NCBI GenBank assembly: GCA_026770585.1
Contig: MU646489.1
Span: forward strand, 421,101 to 432,017
DNA length: 10,917 nt
Direction: 5' to 3'
Origin: Baffinella frigidus
Lineage: Eukaryota; Cryptophyceae; Cryptomonadales; Baffinellaceae
Below are positions 10,826-10,917 of this stretch, in pieces (positions within the stretch are counted from its first letter, which is position 1; each line of letters starts with the position of its first letter). The notes beneath the pieces are model-generated. The model was not told the origin of the DNA, searched no databases, and saw only the letters and a program-made list of their open reading frames with translations. The position numbers were made by a program, and so were the translations under genes.

Positions 10826-10917
10826 TACAGGGGTACCTCGCTCATAAGAAACCGCCTCCTCCTAGGACCCTACAGCAGGCCTATGCCTAGGGCCCTATGA
10901 TGGTCCCGGGGGGGGGG
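10826..10917 (+). mobile_element. Family I MITE, cut by the window end
   Basis: TA then CAGGGGTACCTCGCTCATAA, forward core CCTATGCCTAGGGCCCTATG, ending in the G-tract before the right arm. Confidence 0.9.

Overview
The window looks like a eukaryotic nuclear subtelomere, most likely from an alga or another protist. It opens with 13 tandem CCCTACA heptamers. Further in (7.4-8.9 kb) there are blocks of CCCTAAA, the complement of the TTTAGGG telomere motif known from plants, green algae, dinoflagellates and some other protists. The few believable coding stretches are short, have very G/C-rich third codon positions, and are bounded by AG/GT splice-like junctions. One minus-strand exon is followed by an AATAAA signal. 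I see no bacterial operon, rRNA, tRNA or CRISPR array. The lineage cannot be fixed from the sequence alone; no encoded product matches a family I can name.

Layout. 1-362: telomere-like heptamers, plus a repeat unit interrupted by a small foldback whose uninterrupted relative lies at 452-508. 363-1640: mostly non-coding, with a 137-bp foldback (1160-1296) and two hairpins. 1641-1948: a candidate two-exon coding piece whose 119-nt intron is a CT microsatellite bounded by 9-bp direct repeats. 1956-2835: degenerate tandem repeats and a GA microsatellite. 2838-3897: a pile-up of palindromic, TA-flanked, MITE-like elements of three families (here called I, II, III), some inserted at each other's TA. 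3898-5125: mostly featureless, with hairpins. 5126-7417: the most gene-like part, with a minus-strand terminal exon (5186-5306), a GC-rich stretch, a probable 3' splice site at 5985, a plus-strand ORF (6082-6492) and a candidate mini-exon (6702-6750), then foldbacks and short repeats. 7418-9240: telomere-like heptamers interleaved with repeated W/Y-rich exon fragments. 9290-10917: a 20-bp minisatellite and six more family I elements, one carrying a nested family II element. The window stops in the G-tract of a final, incomplete family I copy.

Taken together, this appears to be a chromosome-end graveyard and nursery: telomere-like repeats, palindromic non-autonomous elements and duplicated exon fragments. 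The strongest new signal is the exon cassette at 7418-8215. Its copies differ mainly at third codon positions, keep an AG before and a GT after, and sit between blocks of telomere-type repeat. A second duplicated segment (8952-9026, 9165-9239) may be the following exon, because the splice phases fit. No transposase or other catalytic enzyme is encoded here, so the small elements must be moved by proteins made elsewhere, if they move at all.
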